Part shown: positions 61,021 to 64,000 of the stretch, piece by piece
Layout: every line of letters starts with the position of its first letter
Numbering within the stretch: the first letter of the stretch is position 1
NCBI GenBank assembly: GCA_900468805.1
Contig: UEIF01000025.1
Span: forward strand, 1-64,000
Reading direction: 5' to 3'
DNA from: Hyphomicrobiales bacterium
GTDB taxonomy: Bacteria > Pseudomonadota > Alphaproteobacteria > Rhizobiales > Rhizobiaceae
DNA length: 64,000 bases
Notes under the pieces: model-generated
Database searches by the model: none
Seen by the model: only the letters and a program-made list of their open reading frames with translations
What the model was told of the DNA's origin: nothing
Made by a program: the position numbers and the translations under genes

Positions 61021-62970
61021 TTACTGCTTGGCCATGAAATACTGTTCGGGATTGGTTGGTCCGGGCGTCGGGTAGATCCACGATGCAGGCATGGAGGCCG
61101 GCACGTTGTGGAAATTCGTCTTCTTCACGCCGTAGCCGCTCGCCTCCCAGGCAACGCCCATCGTCCAGAATTCATCGGCAGCGATATCGAGGATCTGGTT
61201 CATAAGCTTGACCTGTTCGTCGGCGCTCGCCGATGCCTGCAACTGTCCGTAAAGTTCCATCTGCTTGAGCGCCGCGGGTGCCGGTTTTTCGGGCTTGACC
61301 TGCGCCGAATCCGGATTGACGCCGAGGAAATAGGCGGCCCAGGCCGGAGCCCAGTAGTAGCTGTCGGTATTGGACGGGAACCACCAGCGCGGATCGAGCA
61401 CGACTTCCTGGCCAGATCCGCCGCCGCGCTCCCAGGCAACGCCTTCGAGCTCGCCGGCATCCTGCCGCGTCTGGATCAGCGTGCGGTCGAGCGGCGTCGG
61501 GGTCATGGCGATGCCGACCTTGGCCCATTGGGCGGCAACCAGTTCCAGCGCATCGCCGAAGACCGGGTTTGCGGCACTGTAGGCGAAGGTGAAGGCGAAG
61601 GGCCGTCCGTCCGGACGCAGGCGCATGCCGTCGGATCCCTTGTTCGGCAGCACCTTGTCGAGGAAGCTGTTGGCCTTTTCGACGTCGTATTCGGTGTACT
61701 GCTTGGCAAGGCGCTCATTGTAATAAACCGAGCCTGGCGTCACCGAGGTCTGGGCGATCTGGCCCTGGCCAAGCCAGACGACGTCGAGGACCTCCTGGCG
61801 ATCCATGCCGGAAGACAGGCCGATGCGGAAGTCCTTGTTCTGGAAGATCGCGCGAGTATCCGGATCCTTGTGGTTGAGGTTGAACATCATGATCATCAGG
61901 TTCGGGCTCGCCGGCTTTTCCTCGAAGAACTCGAAGCCGCCCTTCTCCCGACCCTCGAACAGCACCGGCTTGTTGGCGGCGACGGCGAGGTTGCGGTCCT
62001 GGAAGTCGATGTCGCCGGCAAGCGTCTTTGCCACCAGGACCTGCGGATCCGACAGCACGTCGAAATGACGGATGTCGATATAGGGCAGCTGATTGCCCGC
62101 GGTATCGACCTTCCAATAGTAGGGATTACGCTCGGCAATCGCCTGCGTGGCGGAGCCGCTGCCATAACCGGTCTTGAAGATCCACGGGTTGACCGTCGGC
62201 ACGTCGATATTGGACCAGAAGTTCGAGCGGTTGACCATCAGGCCAACCCAGTCGGACTGGCCGGAGGCGGAAATCTCCTTCTGGACGTCGGGATTGTATT
62301 TCGGGTGAAATTTTTCCAGGTAGTGCCGCGGGTAACGGACCGTGGCGTTGTCCAGCGGTCGCGCCGTGGCGAGATATTGCAGGAAGATGCCCTTCGGGTT
62401 CTTGAAGTTGAACTGAAAGGTGGTCTTGTCGACCATCTTGAAGTCAACAGGCGAACCGTCGGTATTGATGAAGGGTTCCGAGGGCGTCGGCGTGAACTGC
62501 TTGTTGGTGAAGAGATCCTCGTACCAGAAGCGAACGTCGTCTGCGGTGAATGGCGCACCGTCCGACCATTTCATGCCGTCACGCAGATGGATGGTAAAGC
62601 TCTTCGCATCCGCGCTGACATCGACGGATTCCGCGATGTTGGGCACGACATCCTTCCAGTCCGGCGACCAGCGCATCAGGTTCTCATAGGAAACCGTCCT
62701 CAGGATCCAGCCGTCATCGGAGCCACCGACCATGGCCGAGCGCCAGGTGCCGCCATATTCGCCGACGCGTTCGGCGGGTGTGACCACCAGCGGGTTCTTC
62801 GGCAGGCGCTGCTCAAGCGACGGCAGGCTCTTCGCCTCGACCCGCTTGGCCAGCATCGGCGACTCGCCGGCTGCTGCGGGAAACGCGGCAGCCAGGGCAA
62901 GGGCGAAGCCGCAGGCGAGCGATGCCCGCCCTGCTCCTGCGCCCACAAATATTCTCGCAAGCATATTCAT
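61021..62970 (-). CDS. ABC transporter substrate-binding protein, family 5, cassette 2
   Basis: Periplasmic protein of 649 residues with a long signal peptide ending near AAAFPAAAGE. Family 5 motifs (IHLRDGMKWSDGAPFTADDV, NPYYWKVDTAGNQLPYIDIR) parallel the cassette 1 protein throughout, including the N-terminal SVGQYGGTWR/RVGEYGGTWR block. GGGAGGAG precedes the ATG at 62970. It is the first gene of cassette 2, 131 bp downstream of an 18-bp palindrome. Confidence 0.88.
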   Translation of the reverse strand: MNMLARIFVGAGAGRASLACGFALALAAAFPAAAGESPMLAKRVEAKSLPSLEQRLPKNPLVVTPAERVGEYGGTWRSAMVGGSDDGWILRTVSYENLMRWSPDWKDVVPNIAESVDVSADAKSFTIHLRDGMKWSDGAPFTADDVRFWYEDLFTNKQFTPTPSEPFINTDGSPVDFKMVDKTTFQFNFKNPKGIFLQYLATARPLDNATVRYPRHYLEKFHPKYNPDVQKEISASGQSDWVGLMVNRSNFWSNIDVPTVNPWIFKTGYGSGSATQAIAERNPYYWKVDTAGNQLPYIDIRHFDVLSDPQVLVAKTLAGDIDFQDRNLAVAANKPVLFEGREKGGFEFFEEKPASPNLMIMMFNLNHKDPDTRAIFQNKDFRIGLSSGMDRQEVLDVVWLGQGQIAQTSVTPGSVYYNERLAKQYTEYDVEKANSFLDKVLPNKGSDGMRLRPDGRPFAFTFAYSAANPVFGDALELVAAQWAKVGIAMTPTPLDRTLIQTRQDAGELEGVAWERGGGSGQEVVLDPRWWFPSNTDSYYWAPAWAAYFLGVNPDSAQVKPEKPAPAALKQMELYGQLQASASADEQVKLMNQILDIAADEFWTMGVAWEASGYGVKKTNFHNVPASMPASWIYPTPGPTNPEQYFMAKQ

Positions 62971-63100
62971 CCGACTCCTCCCAAAGTCTTTGTGCAGGAA
63001 GGTGATGCGTCGCTGCCCGCCACGCCACCGCCCTTTCGGGCTGGCGTCCGGAACCACGCCGACATTCACCAAACATCGAGGATGATAACGGATAGTGTGC

Positions 63101-63118
63101 GATTTTTGTACAAAAATC
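63101..63118. promoter_or_regulatory. 18-bp perfect palindrome, candidate GntR/FCD operator
   Basis: GATTTTTGTACAAAAATC is exactly self-complementary with a GT-AC core, as in sites of FadR-subfamily GntR proteins. It lies between the GntR gene and the cassette 2 binding-protein gene. On the minus strand its TTGTAC could double as a -35 box (with CGTTAT 17 bp on), which would make binding repressive. Confidence 0.6.
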
Positions 63119-63193
63119 CACTAAGTTGCGGAAGTTAGGTAATTTCATGTGCTATTTCATAGGAATAGTCGACGCAAAGCCATCGGTTGCGCT

Positions 63194-63934
63194 CTAGATT
63201 GCCTCGTCGCCGGCATCGCGCAGGCGATCGCGCCGCATATTGGCCAGGAAGACGGCGCGCGAATTGCGCATATGCCGCTCGATGACCTCGACCGCCTTGT
63301 CGGGGTCGCCTTTCTCCACCGCCTCGATCAGTTCCCAGTGCTCGTTGCTGGAGCGGCGCATATGGGCGAGCGTCAGCGGGTTCTTGCGCGACAAAGCGCG
63401 TAGCCAGCCATTGTGCTGCTTCATGATCCGCACCGCCTCGACATTGAAATGCCGCTCGATGATGAAATCGTGAAAGACGAGATTGTTCTGGTGGAAGCTC
63501 GGATAGTCGGCCGCCTCGACGGCCGTCTGACAGCCCTCCTGGCAGCGACGCAGCACCGCCACATCTTCAGGCGTGGCATATTCCACGAAGGTCCTGACGA
63601 AATATGGTTCCAGCAGGCCGCGTATGTCGAAGATGTTCTGGACCAGATCTTCGTTGATCAGCCGCACGCGGGCACCGCGATTGTGTGTTATGACGACCAG
63701 CCCCTCGCCTTCCAGTGCCTGCAGCGCCTCGCGCGCCGGGTTGGTGCTCGTCTGGTAGCGTTCGGCGATTTCGGAGACCTTCAGCCGCGCTCCGGCGGGG
63801 ATGCGTCCCTCGAGAATGTCGTCGCGCAGCATCTGCTGCAGGCGTCCGTAACCGGGTTCGCGCACCTCCCGGCTCTCAGTAGCCTTGCCGCGCACTGCGG
63901 ATGTCTGTCGTTGCCTGACGGCGCGCTGCTCCAT
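63194..63934 (-). CDS. GntR family regulator, FCD type
   Basis: Regulator of 246 residues. After a basic N-terminal stretch of about 30 residues, the winged helix reads IPAGARLKVSEIAERYQTST then NPAREALQALEGEGLVVI. The all-helical FCD domain follows (IFDIRGLLEPYFVRTFVEYA, FHDFIIERHF, SNEHWELIEAVEKGDPDKAV); its His residues suggest a metal-assisted acid-binding pocket. I start at the ATG at 63934 with AGAGAGAG upstream. It precedes cassette 2 on the same strand and probably controls it. Confidence 0.87.
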   Translation of the reverse strand: MEQRAVRQRQTSAVRGKATESREVREPGYGRLQQMLRDDILEGRIPAGARLKVSEIAERYQTSTNPAREALQALEGEGLVVITHNRGARVRLINEDLVQNIFDIRGLLEPYFVRTFVEYATPEDVAVLRRCQEGCQTAVEAADYPSFHQNNLVFHDFIIERHFNVEAVRIMKQHNGWLRALSRKNPLTLAHMRRSSNEHWELIEAVEKGDPDKAVEVIERHMRNSRAVFLANMRRDRLRDAGDEAI

Positions 63935-64000
63935 GGGTCTCTCTCTTTGCAGTGGGCGCAACTTTTCGCAAACCTAGCACCATTCCACACGTGAAGACCA

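Noticed and set aside
61108..63138. A 676-codon open frame antisense to the cassette 2 binding protein
   Set aside because: The minus-strand frame has a signal peptide and family 5 motifs; the antisense frame is compositional.

Overview
The window reads as a chromosomal or large-replicon segment of a Rhizobium/Agrobacterium-type alphaproteobacterium. The support is indirect but consistent: high-GC coding sequence, small rhizobial families (DUF982, DUF2934), a hut pathway with the HutF/HutG branch, and a very high density of solute-uptake operons with their own local regulators. Nothing here is core housekeeping; it is a catabolic, accessory-style region. I saw no rRNA, tRNA or CRISPR array.

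Layout. 1-2000: a partial DUF2934 protein, a MEKHLA-domain protein and a GNAT acetyltransferase. 2065-8986 (minus): an arabino-oligosaccharide operon, abfA (GH51) - ABC ATPase - binding protein - two permeases - ArsR-type regulator. 9244-9780: two small genes. 9812-12453: an aldehyde dehydrogenase divergent from an AraC regulator. 12479-19425: a ribitol operon (D-ribulokinase, ribitol 2-dehydrogenase, ribose-type ABC importer) divergent from a LacI regulator, with a 30-bp palindrome between them. 19526-22901: GNAT, azoreductase, MocR regulator, SDR-type protein and a clear terminator. 23054-31195: a complete histidine utilization cluster, hutC-hutF divergent from hutI-hutH-hutG-hutU-hutD, with a consensus HutC operator in the gap.

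31246-38015 is the most unusual part. A second HutC-type repressor is divergent from a polar amino-acid ABC importer, a HutH paralogue whose MIO-forming Ala-Ser-Gly is replaced by Tyr-Leu-Thr, and an N-methyl-amino-acid oxidase (SolA/monomeric sarcosine oxidase family). I infer uptake and degradation of an N-methylated or betaine-type (possibly imidazole) amino acid that could feed the adjacent hut pathway.

38467-44089: a chemoreceptor, a decayed IS481-type transposase, then a TetR-controlled module of two duplicated NAD(P)-binding proteins flanking an SDR, preceded by three tandem 21-bp operator-like repeats. 44125-63934: two paralogous oligopeptide-type ABC cassettes with paralogous LacI regulators. 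One carries an uncharacterised glycoside hydrolase-like protein, the other a D-2-hydroxyacid dehydrogenase and a GntR/FCD regulator with an 18-bp perfect palindrome upstream of its target. By analogy with known rhizobial systems these probably import oligosaccharides or glycosides rather than peptides.

A recurring feature is a GC-rich stem-loop just after the stop codon of each of the five ABC binding-protein genes.
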